Below, piece by piece: positions 38,301 through 46,611 of a stretch of 64,000 bases of DNA. Below the pieces are notes generated by a model. The model was not told the origin of the DNA, did not search any database, and saw only the letters and a list, made by a program, of their open reading frames with translations. The DNA is taken from positions 787,209 to 851,208 of the forward strand of contig NZ_KB905156.1 of NCBI RefSeq assembly GCF_000378605.1. Direction: 5' to 3'. The DNA is from Thioalkalivibrio sp. ALJ21 (GTDB taxonomy: Bacteria; Pseudomonadota; Gammaproteobacteria; Ectothiorhodospirales; Ectothiorhodospiraceae). Each line of letters starts with the position of its first letter. The first letter of the stretch is position 1. A program made the translations under genes and the position numbers.

Positions 38301-39116
38301 ATGGCCGATCCGCGGTGCCCGCAGGTGTATCTGGTGTCCGACGGGACCGGGATCACAGCGGAGACGCTGGCGCGTTCGCTGTTCACCCAGTTCCCGGACC
38401 TGGATCCGGCCTGGCATCGACTGCCGTTCGTGCAGACCCCGGGTCGGCTGTCCAGCGTGTTCGCGCGGATCGAGGCCGGGCCGCAACCGGCGGTGGTTGT
38501 GGCCACCCTGGCCAATGCCGACCTGCGCCACGAATTGCGCCACAGCCCCGTCCCGGTGATCGACGTATTCGGGGAGCAGGTCGGGCGGCTGGAGGAGGTG
38601 CTCGGGGTCACGGCCCAGTCGGTGTCCGGGCGGGCCCACGGCATGGGGGACGTGACCCGCTACGACCGTCGCATCGAGGCCCTGAACTACACGCTGTCGC
38701 ACGACGACGGATTGTCCACTCAGGATCTTTCCGTCGCCGACGTGGTGCTGCTGGGCGCCTCGCGTTCGGGCAAGACACCCACGAGTCTCTACCTGGCGAT
38801 GAACTACGGCCTGTTCGCGGCCAACTACCCGCTGGTGCCGGAGGACCTGGGCCGGGATGATACTCCGCACATGCCGCGCAGCCTGCGCGGTCTCGGCGGG
38901 CGCATGGTCGGGCTGACCATCACCCCCCAGCGCCTGTCCCAGATCCGCGAGGGCCGCCGCCCCGGCAGCCAGTACGCAAGCCTTGCTCAGTGCCGCGCGG
39001 AATGTGCCGCGATCCAGGAGTTTCTCGAGACCTGGACCATCCCCCACCTGGATGTCACCGAGCTGTCGATCGAGGAGATCGCGACCCAGGTGCGCGACAC
39101 CCTGGATCGGACCTGA
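38301..39116 (+). CDS. ppsR: PEP synthase regulatory kinase/pyrophosphorylase
   Basis: Bifunctional regulator of 271 residues that inactivates PEP synthase by ADP-dependent phosphorylation and reactivates it by phosphate-dependent pyrophosphorolysis. It shows VYLVSDGTGITAET near residue 9, the P-loop LLGASRSGKTPTSLYLA near 150, and GLTITPQRLSQIREGRRPGS near 205. It is coupled to ppsA with three bases between stop and start, the usual arrangement. Confidence 0.95.
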   Translation: MADPRCPQVYLVSDGTGITAETLARSLFTQFPDLDPAWHRLPFVQTPGRLSSVFARIEAGPQPAVVVATLANADLRHELRHSPVPVIDVFGEQVGRLEEVLGVTAQSVSGRAHGMGDVTRYDRRIEALNYTLSHDDGLSTQDLSVADVVLLGASRSGKTPTSLYLAMNYGLFAANYPLVPEDLGRDDTPHMPRSLRGLGGRMVGLTITPQRLSQIREGRRPGSQYASLAQCRAECAAIQEFLETWTIPHLDVTELSIEEIATQVRDTLDRT

Positions 39117-39208
39117 GGCGCCTGAACTGGTCGGCGTCTTCTTGGCATCCCGTCGGGCATGCCGGAGAATGACGCGCACTTTCCGTTGAACTGCAGCAAG
39201 GAGCCCGC

Positions 39209-39772
39209 ATGAACGCCGCCGGACCCGGACAAGAGATTGCCATCTTCCTGATCAGCGTCGTCTTCGGGATCTACATTATCCTGTTGATCTTGCGCACGAT
39301 CTTCGGGCTGGTGCGGGCGGAATACCACAACCCGATCTCGCAGACGATCGTGATGCTGACCGACCCGCCGCTACGTATCCTGCGACGGGTGATCCCCTCG
39401 GTCGGGCGGGTCGATCTGGCCGCGATCGTGCTGATCATCGTGCTCAAGTGTGTCGAACTCTGGCTGCGCGCCGCGATCCTCGGGGCGGATGTGGGGCTCG
39501 GCGTGATCTTCTACGTCGCCATTCGCGAGGTGCTGACCACCGTCATCTGGGTGTTCATCATCGCCCTGATCGTCGAGGTCGTGATGAGCTGGATTCAGGC
39601 CGGAGGCGGTGGTGGGGGGCACAATCCCATCCTGCGTCTGGTCGGCGACGTCAATCGGCCTATCCTCGGTCCCCTGCGTCGGACGCTGCCGCAGGCCGGG
39701 GCGATCGATTTTTCCCCGATGGTTGCGCTGGTCGGTTTGTACATCTTGCTGATTCTGGTGCGCTCTTTTTGA
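39209..39772 (+). CDS. yggT: YggT-family membrane protein
   Basis: Integral membrane protein of 187 residues containing two tandem YggT repeats. Each has two hydrophobic helices followed by an NPISQ- or NPILR-type segment and a PLRRILP-like loop (PPLRILRRVIPSVGRVD near 55 and PILGPLRRTLPQAGAIDFSP near 155). The biochemical role is unknown, with proposed links to cell-envelope or osmotic processes. In related bacteria yggT often follows proC; here it lies away from proC (45.8 kb). Confidence 0.9.
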   Translation: MNAAGPGQEIAIFLISVVFGIYIILLILRTIFGLVRAEYHNPISQTIVMLTDPPLRILRRVIPSVGRVDLAAIVLIIVLKCVELWLRAAILGADVGLGVIFYVAIREVLTTVIWVFIIALIVEVVMSWIQAGGGGGGHNPILRLVGDVNRPILGPLRRTLPQAGAIDFSPMVALVGLYILLILVRSF

Positions 39773-39875
39773 TCGAGATCATTCGGACCCCGAAACCCTC
39801 CTTTTTTGGCGGTTTCATCCGCACAAAAAGGCGCTAGACTCGAAGACAGGGGATGGTGTCAGCCAAGCCGGCGGC

Positions 39876-39907
39876 ACCGCCTCTGCATTCCCGTAACGGC
39901 AGAGGAG
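39876..39907 (+). promoter_or_regulatory. possible SD-masking hairpin upstream of the DUF4426 gene
   Basis: CCTCTGC near 39880 pairs with GCAGAGG near 39899, across a loop ATTCCCGTAACG. The right arm includes most of the AGAGGAG ribosome binding site of the gene at 39914, so the hairpin could limit initiation, for example in a temperature- or ligand-dependent way. Confidence 0.4.
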
Positions 39908-39913
39908 TCAGCC

Positions 39914-40366
39914 ATGGTAAGAGTGCATCGGGTCATCACCGGCTTCATCGTCGCCTTGGCGGCGGTTGTCCTCGGCAGCTCGATCGCGTCCGCCAACGAG
40001 GCGGAATTCGATAACTACGTGGTGTACTACAACGTCATCAACACCACCTTCCTCTCCCCCGAGGTCGCCCAGGCCTACGACGTGCGCCGCAGTTCCAACC
40101 GCGCAATGCTCAACGTCACCGTGATGGAACGCACCGACGACGGGCTCAAGGCCGTCTCCGCGAATCTCAGCGGTACCGCGACCAACATGAACGACCAGAT
40201 GCGCAACCTGCGCTTTCGGGAGATCCAGGATGGCGATGCCATCTATCAGCTTTCCGAGGTGACCGTTCGCCGCGGCGAGACCCTCGAGTTCGCACTCGAG
40301 GTAACGCCGGAAGGCAGCGAGCGGACCCTGCCCATCAGCTTCAGTCGCGAGTTCTTCGCCGACTGA
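39914..40366 (+). CDS. DUF4426 periplasmic protein
   Basis: Secreted protein of 150 residues from the ATG at 39914, preceded by AGAGGAG. A signal peptide (VRVHRVITGF, hydrophobic IVALAAVVLGSS, cleavage after SANA-like ASA) precedes EFDNYVVYYNVINTTFLSPEVAQAYDV, the start of the DUF4426 domain. The family is often found near metX/metW, yggT and rdgB in Pseudomonas, matching its place after yggT. Function is unknown. Confidence 0.85.
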   Translation: MVRVHRVITGFIVALAAVVLGSSIASANEAEFDNYVVYYNVINTTFLSPEVAQAYDVRRSSNRAMLNVTVMERTDDGLKAVSANLSGTATNMNDQMRNLRFREIQDGDAIYQLSEVTVRRGETLEFALEVTPEGSERTLPISFSREFFAD

Positions 40367-40377
40367 GCCATTGATAT

Positions 40378-40397
40378 CCCCCGCCGGGAGGCGGGGG
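40378..40397. terminator. bidirectional hairpin between convergent genes
   Basis: Perfect 8-bp stem CCCCCGCC/GGCGGGGG with GGGA loop, placed between the DUF4426 stop and the stop of the minus-strand membrane protein gene. No U-tract, so efficiency is uncertain. Confidence 0.6.
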
Positions 40398-41069
40398 TTA
40401 CATTGCCAGCCGTAGCAGCATCCAGCCGCCGTAAAGCAGGATCGCGGCTCCCGCCAGGGCGCGAACCCAGCGTTGTTGCACAAACGCAGCCATACGCGCC
40501 GCGAAGACCCCCATCAGTAGCAGGTTCGGCAACGTGCCCAGGGCAAAGGCCGCCATCAGCAGCGCGCCCTCGGTGGCCCCGCCGGCGCCGAGCGACCAGG
40601 CCAGCACGCTGTAGACCAGGCCGCAGGGCAGCCAGCCCCAAAGCCCGCCCACCAGCAGGGCCTGACCGGCATTGCGCACTGGCAACAACCGCCGACCCAG
40701 CGGCTCGATACGACGCCACACCACGCCGCCGGCCTGCTCCAGACGTGCCAGTACCGGCCACCAGCCACCGATGTACAGCCCCAGCAGGATCAGGAAGGCC
40801 GCGGCAAACCCCTGCAGGATCGCCTGCCCGGCCGGCAGGCCGCCCAGCAGGGTGGCACCCAGCCAGCCGGCGAGGGCCCCGGCGATCACATAGCTGGCCA
40901 TGCGCCCGAGGTTGTAGGCCAGGAGCAGGTCGAACCCCGGGCCCCGGCGGCCGTGTCCGAGCGAGATCGCGCCCACGATGCCGCCGCACATCCCGAGGCA
41001 GTGAACACCTCCCAGGATGCCCACTGCGAGGGCCGCGAGCAGCGTGCCCGGGTCGCCCATCAGCGCCAC
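40398..41069 (-). CDS. SafE/TauE-like membrane protein (UreH/CcoH type)
   Basis: Integral membrane protein of 223 residues with about six helices. The N-terminal GGVHCLGMCGGIVGA motif carries two cysteines and a histidine, and later WGWLPCGLVYSVLAW carries another Cys-Pro. This is the DsbD-like subgroup labelled sulfite exporter TauE/SafE, often next to cbb3 oxidase assembly genes and thought to handle copper or thiols. No cco genes are in the window. The TerB-like gene lies just upstream on the same strand. Confidence 0.85.
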   Translation of the reverse strand: MALMGDPGTLLAALAVGILGGVHCLGMCGGIVGAISLGHGRRGPGFDLLLAYNLGRMASYVIAGALAGWLGATLLGGLPAGQAILQGFAAAFLILLGLYIGGWWPVLARLEQAGGVVWRRIEPLGRRLLPVRNAGQALLVGGLWGWLPCGLVYSVLAWSLGAGGATEGALLMAAFALGTLPNLLLMGVFAARMAAFVQQRWVRALAGAAILLYGGWMLLRLAM

Positions 41070-41075
41070 TCCCTG

Positions 41076-41549
41076 TCAGTCCGGATCGGCGGCATCGCCC
41101 AGGACCTCGTGCTTGGTGCGGATGAATGTCGAGTGCGGGACATACAGGAGGTCGGCCAGGTGCCGGATTACGGCCTCCTGGCGCTTGTGCAGGTCCTGGT
41201 TAGCCCAGGCGGCGCGCCACAGTGCGCGCATGATGTCTGCCTTCTGGTCGGCATCGAAGGCTGCGTTGACCTCGCGCACCATCGGGTGGATGGATACCAG
41301 CTCGTCGCTCTTTTCCCGCGCGATTTCGAGCAGGCCGTCAGCGGTGTCCGCATCCAGTTCGAACAGCTCGACCAGGCTGGCGCGCACGGAGTCGAGCTCG
41401 ACCTCGTGCAGTTCGAAGTCGGCGCGGCAGACCTCCATGATCAGCGCGGCTGCCGCACGTTGCAGGCGGTGTTCATTGTCGCCGGATTCGGTGTCGCTCA
41501 GATCCGTGCGCATCAGGCGCTGCCAGTGGCGGCGCAGCTCGTCGATCAT
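41076..41549 (-). CDS. TerB-family protein
   Basis: All-helical acidic protein of 157 residues with the TerB/DjlA N-terminal pattern. LQRAAAALIMEVCRADFELHEVELDSVRASLVELFEL is near 30-65 with acidic clusters, followed by a second helical repeat ending LADLLYVPHSTFIRTKHEVLG. Stand-alone TerB-like proteins are common in gammaproteobacteria; metal or membrane-stress roles are proposed but unproven. It ends six bases before the start of the membrane protein gene and is divergent from queC. Confidence 0.82.
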   Translation of the reverse strand: MIDELRRHWQRLMRTDLSDTESGDNEHRLQRAAAALIMEVCRADFELHEVELDSVRASLVELFELDADTADGLLEIAREKSDELVSIHPMVREVNAAFDADQKADIMRALWRAAWANQDLHKRQEAVIRHLADLLYVPHSTFIRTKHEVLGDAADPD

Positions 41550-41593
41550 CAGGGTTCCTTTCTGCGGGCGTGTGCTTTGCGTATGGTGCCCGA

Positions 41594-42247
41594 ATGCACG
41601 CCACGGACAAGTACACGGGTGAATCGCCCCCCGATCTGCTCCTGCTGTCCGGGGGTATCGAGAGCAGCGCCCTGCTGGCGCAGCGGCATGCGCAGGCCCG
41701 ACCGCTGCGCGCCATGTGGGTGGACTATGGCCAGCGCAATGCCGAACGCGAGCGGGCTGCGATCCGCGCCCTGGGCGCGGACTATGGGGTCGACCCCGTC
41801 GAGATGGACCTGCGCGCGCTGCGCCAGGCGTTTGCCAAACGTTCGGAGTGGGTCGCGCATGTGCCGCTCCCGCAGCGCAACCTGCTGGTGCTGGCGCTGG
41901 CGATCAACCTTGCCGAGCACCAGGGGGCGGCGCGTATCCTGCTGGCCCTCAATCGCGAGGACCAGGGGCATGGCCCGGGCTCGCACCCATCCTTTATCGG
42001 GCACCTCGCGGCGCTGGCGGACGAGCTGGTACCGGGGCTGGTGATCGAGGCCCCGCTGATCGCGCAGTCCAAGGCCGATATCATCTACACCACCGATCCG
42101 CTGGGGATCGACTGGTCCCGCACGTGGAGCTGCCTTCTGGCACAATCGCTCCACTGCGGGCGCTGCCCGCAGTGCCAGGCGCGCCGCGCGGCCTTTGCCT
42201 CGGCGGGCGTGCCGGATCCCACCGACTACCGCGAACCACCCCGATGA
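41594..42247 (+). CDS. queC: 7-cyano-7-deazaguanine synthase-like (QueC/ExsB)
   Basis: PP-loop ATP pyrophosphatase family enzyme of 217 residues that would convert carboxydeazaguanine and ammonia to preQ0 for queuosine. The PP-loop is LLLSGGIESSALLAQ near residue 17 (Glu replaces the usual Asp in SGGxDS). The C-terminal zinc site is HCGRCPQCQARRAAF. At 217 residues it fits QueC but is divergent in the middle. The ATG at 41594 is preferred to a GTG at 41570. Its stop overlaps the ATG of the interrupted rof-like gene. Confidence 0.75.
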   Translation: MHATDKYTGESPPDLLLLSGGIESSALLAQRHAQARPLRAMWVDYGQRNAERERAAIRALGADYGVDPVEMDLRALRQAFAKRSEWVAHVPLPQRNLLVLALAINLAEHQGAARILLALNREDQGHGPGSHPSFIGHLAALADELVPGLVIEAPLIAQSKADIIYTTDPLGIDWSRTWSCLLAQSLHCGRCPQCQARRAAFASAGVPDPTDYREPPR

Positions 42248-42753
42248 CCGAGTCCGTCCTTCCCAAACATGTGATCGAACGCCTGGAGATCGCCATTCTC
42301 ACAGGCGAGACCCTGCAGCTGAACTGGGCCGAGCCCGATTCCAGTCAGGCCGAGGGAAACACTGATCAATGTGCACACTCGCGCTCGAGTCGCTTTTGCG
42401 TGCGAACAAGGCGCGGTGACTGCCGTGCAGTCACTCTGCACAAAGGAGCCGCAACGCCGTGCGCGCGCAAAAGCGGCCGAGCCCCTTCGGGGTTGGCACC
42501 CCAGGTTCCCCGATCCTGCGTTGCGGCCCTTGCCGGTAGAACCACTACCGGCTGCGCACCGCGCCTTGTCTCGGAAAACCTGGGGTGCCAACGCGAGTGT
42601 GCGCATTGATCAGTGTTTCCCTAGCGGGGCAAGGTGACCCCGCGCGAGGTGCGCGAGGCGGACGGATATCACTGGCTGGACGGCGAGTGCGAGGGGCGTG
42701 ACGTTCAGATCCGGCTGGACCTGATCCGCAACCTGCCGACTCCGGTCAAGTAG
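42244..42753 (+). pseudogene. rof-like gene interrupted by repeat copy 3
   Basis: The first part reads MTESVLPKHVIERLEIAIL then TGETLQLNWAEPDSSQAEG and runs into the repeat at 42354. After the repeat, an open segment from about 42625 reads GKVTPREVREADGYHWLDGE followed by CEGRDVQIRLDLIRNL and a TAG at 42751. Joined, they match the intact Rof-like protein at 3038 (LELAILRGQHL in front, EYLILRDAEGRRQWWRLDRLV behind). The two parts are not in one frame across the element, so the gene is probably inactive. Read-through gives a 121-residue product ending in the repeat. Confidence 0.72.
42354..42621 (-). repeat. structured terminal-inverted-repeat element, copy 3
   Basis: The shortest copy at 268 bp, inverted relative to copies 1 and 2. 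Termini GGGAAACACTGATCAATG and CATTGATCAGTGTTTCCC are perfectly complementary over 18 bases. The outer stem continues as CACTCGCG/CGCGAGTG, where copy 1 has ACGTTCGCG/CGCGAACGT, another set of paired changes. Flanks are A on the left and T on the right, with no obvious target duplication. It splits a rof-like gene and is the only copy antisense to its host transcript. Confidence 0.9.
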
Positions 42754-43429
42754 CGGGTGGTGCCCGGCCCGGCAGTCCGGGCAGCAGGTCGGCCAGCGAC
42801 TCCAGCAACAGAAACTCCCGCGAGTCCATCGGCTCCCCGCGCTCGTCCGGGTAGCGCATGCCGCGCAGTTCCGTCAGGCCCTGCCGGGCTGCGCTGGCCA
42901 GGGCCAGCAGGTTGTCGTCGACCAGCAGCGTGCGTGCCGGATCGTAGGGGGTGATGCGCTGCAGCCGCTCCCAGAAATCGGTGTCTTCCTTCGCGCACTC
43001 GAGGTCGTGGGCAGAGACGATCGTGTCCAGGTGGTCCCCGATCCGCGTGAGCTGATGCTTGAAGTTGTAGACCTTCGGGTGGGCGTTGGTCACCAGCACG
43101 CGTCGGCGGCCGGAGCGATGCAGGGCGTCCAGCAGGGCCTCGGCGTGCGGCTTGATTGCGACGTGGTGGGCCAGCTCGCGCTTCAGCCCCAGCACATCGA
43201 GGCCGGTGAAGCGGGTCCAGTGGTCCACGCAGTACCATTCGAGCTTGCCGCGCACGCGCTGCATCTCGTCTTCCAGGCGTCGGCGGGCGCATTCCGGGTC
43301 GTCCGGCTGGCAGCGGATGTACTCGGCGGGGATCAGCTCGCGCCAGAAGCGGTTGTCAAAGTGCAGGTCCAGCAGTGTACCGTCCATGTCGAACAGCACG
43401 GTATCGATGCCCGACCAGTCGACATGCAC
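42746..43429 (-). CDS. yrfG: GMP/IMP nucleotidase YrfG (HAD family)
   Basis: HAD hydrolase of 227 residues from the GTG at 43429 (VHVDWSGIDTVLFDMDG), preceded by AGGA. The nucleophile motif DMDGTLLDLHFDN is near residue 14, VLVTNAHPKVYNFKHQ near 110 and RTLLVDDNLLAL near 165. The DLHFDNRFWRELIP stretch is typical of YrfG, a 5'-nucleotidase acting on GMP and IMP. An earlier ATG at 43519 would overlap the divergent secreted-protein gene and is less likely. It neighbours nudE and cysQ as in Pseudomonas. Confidence 0.88.
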   Translation of the reverse strand: MHVDWSGIDTVLFDMDGTLLDLHFDNRFWRELIPAEYIRCQPDDPECARRRLEDEMQRVRGKLEWYCVDHWTRFTGLDVLGLKRELAHHVAIKPHAEALLDALHRSGRRRVLVTNAHPKVYNFKHQLTRIGDHLDTIVSAHDLECAKEDTDFWERLQRITPYDPARTLLVDDNLLALASAARQGLTELRGMRYPDERGEPMDSREFLLLESLADLLPGLPGRAPPAT

Positions 43430-43508
43430 CGATGATTCCTGAGGATTCGGATTTTTTTCGGGGTTATTGGGGTCCACAGCGAACGGAACCTCAAAGAGGG
43501 TGATTGCG

Positions 43509-44231
43509 ATGGCTGCCATGGTACCTGAATCCCGTTTGGCCCCTGGCCCGCTGTTTCTGGCGCTGGTCTCCCTGGCGCTGCTGCCGTTTTCCGTGCAGGC
43601 GATGGACCCGGACGACCCCGATTACGACCCGTTCGAGGATGACAGCCTGTGGGGCGAGACTGTATCGCCGGACCAGACCCAGACCACCAGCCCGGAGATC
43701 AAGTTTCTGACCGAGGAGCCGGAGCAGGTTCCTCATCACCACCAGAATCAGATCACGCTGAGCTCGTCTTCGCTGGAGGACGGCTGGGTGGATCTACGCC
43801 AGTGTCACAGCGATATCGCGCCGATCCGGCGCATGGTGCTGGTTTACAACGAAGAGCGAATCGACGAGCTTCAGGTCGAATCCACGACCAACATTGCGCA
43901 CGCCGAGGCGCTGGGCGATCGCGTCGATCTGCGCGGGCTCGAGCAGGACTCCGAGGTCTGCATCACGGCGCGCATGCGCGTGATCGAACACGAGGGGGAG
44001 GGTGTCTACAAGATGGAGAACGGTCCGTTCGTGCGGCGTTTCCTGGATGGCTATTTCCCCATGCGCGTGACCATGGCCGTAAACTGGGGCGATCTGGACC
44101 TGCGTCTGCAGGAGACCCACCCCGAGGCACAGGAAGGCTTCGACGTCGTCGAGTCCGACCATGGCATCATCCTCGACACCCTGTTCGAGGGCGAACTGAG
44201 AACCCAGGTACGGCTGCGCAACGCCGAATAA
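43509..44231 (+). CDS. secreted protein of unknown function
   Basis: Protein of 240 residues from the ATG at 43509. It has a signal peptide (GPLFLALVSLALLPFSVQA) and then a very acidic stretch (MDPDDPDYDPFEDDSLWGE) and a linker with HHHQNQ. The mature domain has two cysteines (LRQCHSDIAP and SEVCITARM) that could form a disulfide. I recognise no family. It lies directly upstream of nudE with an 8-base gap, so they are probably cotranscribed. Confidence 0.7.
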   Translation: MAAMVPESRLAPGPLFLALVSLALLPFSVQAMDPDDPDYDPFEDDSLWGETVSPDQTQTTSPEIKFLTEEPEQVPHHHQNQITLSSSSLEDGWVDLRQCHSDIAPIRRMVLVYNEERIDELQVESTTNIAHAEALGDRVDLRGLEQDSEVCITARMRVIEHEGEGVYKMENGPFVRRFLDGYFPMRVTMAVNWGDLDLRLQETHPEAQEGFDVVESDHGIILDTLFEGELRTQVRLRNAE

Positions 44232-44238
44232 AACGTCT

Positions 44239-44784
44239 ATGAGTCGAGACAAACCGGATGTCCAGGGCCGCCGCACGGTGGCCCGCAGTCGGCTGTTCGA
44301 GGTCGAGGAACTGGACCTCGAGTTCAGCAACGGGGCGCGCACCTGTTACGAGCGCCTGATCAGCCGTGGCAACGGCGCAGTCATCGTCGCCCCGGTGCAG
44401 CCGGATCGCACCGTGCTGCTGATCCGCGAGTACGCGGCCGGTACCCACCGCTACGAACTGGGCCTGCCCAAGGGCCGCATCGAGGCGCGCGAGGATATCC
44501 TGGTGGCGGCAAACCGCGAGATCATGGAGGAGGTCGGGTATGGCGGTCACCGCCTGACCCACCTGGGTGCGCTGACCGTCGCGCCCGGCTACATGTCGCA
44601 CGAGACTCATCTGATCGTGGCGCAGGATCTCTACCCACAGCGCGAGGAGGGTGACGAGCCGGAGGACATCGAGGTGGTCCCCTGGTCGCTTGACCGGCTG
44701 GGCGAGCTGGTCACCCGCGAGGATTGTACCGAGGCCCGTTCCATCGCGGCGCTCTACATGGTGCGCGATTTTCTCGACGCCTGA
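44239..44784 (+). CDS. nudE: ADP compounds hydrolase NudE
   Basis: Nudix hydrolase of 181 residues acting on ADP-ribose, NADH and diadenosine polyphosphates. The Nudix box GLPKGRIEAREDILVAAN followed by REIMEEVGY is intact near residue 75. YELGLPKG and the LTVAPGYMSHETHL segment after the box are typical of NudE. Adjacent yrfG and cysQ reproduce the Pseudomonas yrfG-nudE-cysQ cluster. Confidence 0.92.
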   Translation: MSRDKPDVQGRRTVARSRLFEVEELDLEFSNGARTCYERLISRGNGAVIVAPVQPDRTVLLIREYAAGTHRYELGLPKGRIEAREDILVAANREIMEEVGYGGHRLTHLGALTVAPGYMSHETHLIVAQDLYPQREEGDEPEDIEVVPWSLDRLGELVTREDCTEARSIAALYMVRDFLDA

Positions 44785-44841
44785 CCCGGGTTCTGCCAAG
44801 GTACGCGCATCCCGTACCAGTAGAACCACAAGGATGCCCCG

Positions 44842-45675
44842 ATGAACGAACCGCCCAGGGACGCGGCTCTGACCGCCCTGATGCAGGAAGTGGGTGGTCT
44901 GGCCGAGGATGCCGGCCGAGCCATTCTCGAGATCTACGAGACCCGCTTCGCGGTCACCGAAAAGGATGATCGCTCCCCACTGACCGAGGCCGACCTGGCC
45001 GCGCATCGCGTGATTGCCCAGGGCCTGCGCGAGATCGCGCCGGAGTGGCCCGTGTTGTCCGAGGAGGGGCAGGACGTACCGTTCGAACGGCGCAAGCAGT
45101 GGCGGACCTACTGGCTGATCGACCCCCTCGACGGGACCCGCGAGTTCGTCAAGCGTACGGGTGAATTCACGGTCAACATTGCCCTGATCCATGACCACGA
45201 GCCGCTCATGGGCGTGGTCTGGAGCCCCGTGCTTCAGCGTCTGTATGCGGGGCACGCCGGGGGCGGCGCCATCCGCCGTGATGGCTCGGAGGCCCCGCGC
45301 GCCATCGAGGTGGCGCGCGACCGCCTCGATACCGAGCACCCGCTGGTGGCGGGCAGCCGTTCACACGGGGCCGAGCGGCTCAAAGCGGTGCTGGAACGCC
45401 TTGGGCCGCACGAGCTGGTGAGCCTTGGCAGTTCGATGAAGCTCTGCATGGTGGCCGAGGGGGCCGCGGATATTTATCCGCGGCTGGGGCCGACCAGCGA
45501 GTGGGATACCGCGGCGGCGCATGCGGTCGTGCGGGCCGCGGGCGGGCATGTGACGGATCTCCATGGGCAGGAGCTTCGCTACAACACCAAGGAGAGCATG
45601 CTCAATCCCGAGTTTCTGGTCTGCGCCGGTGATCCGGCGCGCTGGCTGCGCCGCCTCGGCCTCCCCGACGACTAG
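44842..45675 (+). CDS. cysQ: 3'(2'),5'-bisphosphate nucleotidase CysQ
   Basis: Hydrolyses PAP (3'-phosphoadenosine 5'-phosphate) from sulfate assimilation and related reactions. The 277-residue inositol-monophosphatase-fold protein has EKDDRSPLTEADLAAH near residue 40, LSEEG near 72, the metal site WLIDPLDGTREFVKRTGEFTVNIALI near 90, and GPTSEWDTAAAHAVVRAAGG near 215. It is 57 bases after nudE. Confidence 0.95.
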   Translation: MNEPPRDAALTALMQEVGGLAEDAGRAILEIYETRFAVTEKDDRSPLTEADLAAHRVIAQGLREIAPEWPVLSEEGQDVPFERRKQWRTYWLIDPLDGTREFVKRTGEFTVNIALIHDHEPLMGVVWSPVLQRLYAGHAGGGAIRRDGSEAPRAIEVARDRLDTEHPLVAGSRSHGAERLKAVLERLGPHELVSLGSSMKLCMVAEGAADIYPRLGPTSEWDTAAAHAVVRAAGGHVTDLHGQELRYNTKESMLNPEFLVCAGDPARWLRRLGLPDD

Positions 45676-45778
45676 CCTTCTCCCGCGCCAGCTAGCGGGC
45701 CTTGATGTGCCCTGGTTGGTCCTCAGCGTCGTTTAGGCCGAACCAAGCTCAGCCTGAAAATCGGTCGCGCGGAGCGCT

Positions 45779-46597
45779 CTACTGTCCGAGTTCGCGCGAG
45801 CGCTCGGCCGCCGCCGCCATCGCGCGGCGCATGAGTCCGCGCAGATCGCCGTCCTCCAGCACCTGCAGGGCCCGCTCGGTGGTGCCGCCCGGCGACGTCA
45901 CGCGGTGACGCAATTCGGCGGGCGGCTCGTCGCTCTCGGCAGCCAGCCGGGTCGCACCCGCCAGCGTGCCAAGGGTCAGTTCCAGTGCGGTGTCGGGCGG
46001 CAGGCCGAGCGACTGCGCGGCCTCCTGCATCGCCTCGATCATCAGGAAGACGTAGGCCGGGCCGCTGCCCGAGGTCGCGGTGACCGCGTGCATTAGCTCC
46101 TCGTCCGCCACCGGGATCGCCCGCCCCACCGACCCCAGCAGACGGGTGGCGGTGTCGCGGTCCTCGGCGGTGGCCGTGGGGGCGGCGAACAGGCCGGTTA
46201 CGCCGGCGCCGACCAGGGCCGGTGTGTTGGGCATTGCACGGACGAGGCGGGTGTCGTCACCCAGCCAGCGGGCCAGTTGGGCCGTGGTGATGCCGGCGGC
46301 CACCGAGATCACCAGGGGCTGCCTGCGGGTGACCGCCTCGCGCAGCGAAGGGGCCAGGTCCGGCAGGGTTTGAGGCTTGACCGCGAGGACCAGCGTGGCG
46401 CTGTCCTCGGCGAGCGTCTCGGCACTCGCGGCCTGCAGCCCGGGGTAGCGGGCCTGGAGATCGCGCATGCGTTCGGCGCTCTTGTCGGCGATGGCGATGC
46501 GCGCGGCGTCATGGCCGGACTGGATCAGGCCCTGCAGCAGGGCTTCGCCCATGTTGCCGGCGCCGATAAAGCCGACTTCGAAGCGGTGTTCCGTCAT
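45779..46597 (-). CDS. proC: pyrroline-5-carboxylate reductase
   Basis: Last step of proline synthesis, reducing pyrroline-5-carboxylate with NAD(P)H. The 272-residue enzyme has the Rossmann motif GFIGAGNMGEALLQGL near residue 9, VLAVKPQ near 70, VRAMPNTPALVGAGVTGL near 118, and the P5C signature ELRHRVTSPGGTTERALQVLEDG near 228. It lies 14 bases after yggS, and both are divergent from pilT, the standard gammaproteobacterial order. Confidence 0.96.
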   Translation of the reverse strand: MTEHRFEVGFIGAGNMGEALLQGLIQSGHDAARIAIADKSAERMRDLQARYPGLQAASAETLAEDSATLVLAVKPQTLPDLAPSLREAVTRRQPLVISVAAGITTAQLARWLGDDTRLVRAMPNTPALVGAGVTGLFAAPTATAEDRDTATRLLGSVGRAIPVADEELMHAVTATSGSGPAYVFLMIEAMQEAAQSLGLPPDTALELTLGTLAGATRLAAESDEPPAELRHRVTSPGGTTERALQVLEDGDLRGLMRRAMAAAAERSRELGQ

Positions 46598-46611
46598 GCG
46601 GACTCCTGTTT

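Noticed and set aside
39838-39913. Known riboswitch upstream of the DUF4426 gene (cobalamin or cyclic-di-GMP type).
   Set aside because: The leader is short and the conserved B12-box or GEMM core motifs are absent; only a local SD-masking hairpin is supportable.
42340-42360. Target-site duplication flanking repeat copy 3.
   Set aside because: Only a shared flanking A/T pair is seen at all four copies; no direct duplication of 3 or more bases could be confirmed.
43430-43519. Longer start for yrfG at 43519.
   Set aside because: It would overlap the start and signal-peptide region of the divergent secreted-protein gene and add 30 residues absent from the family.
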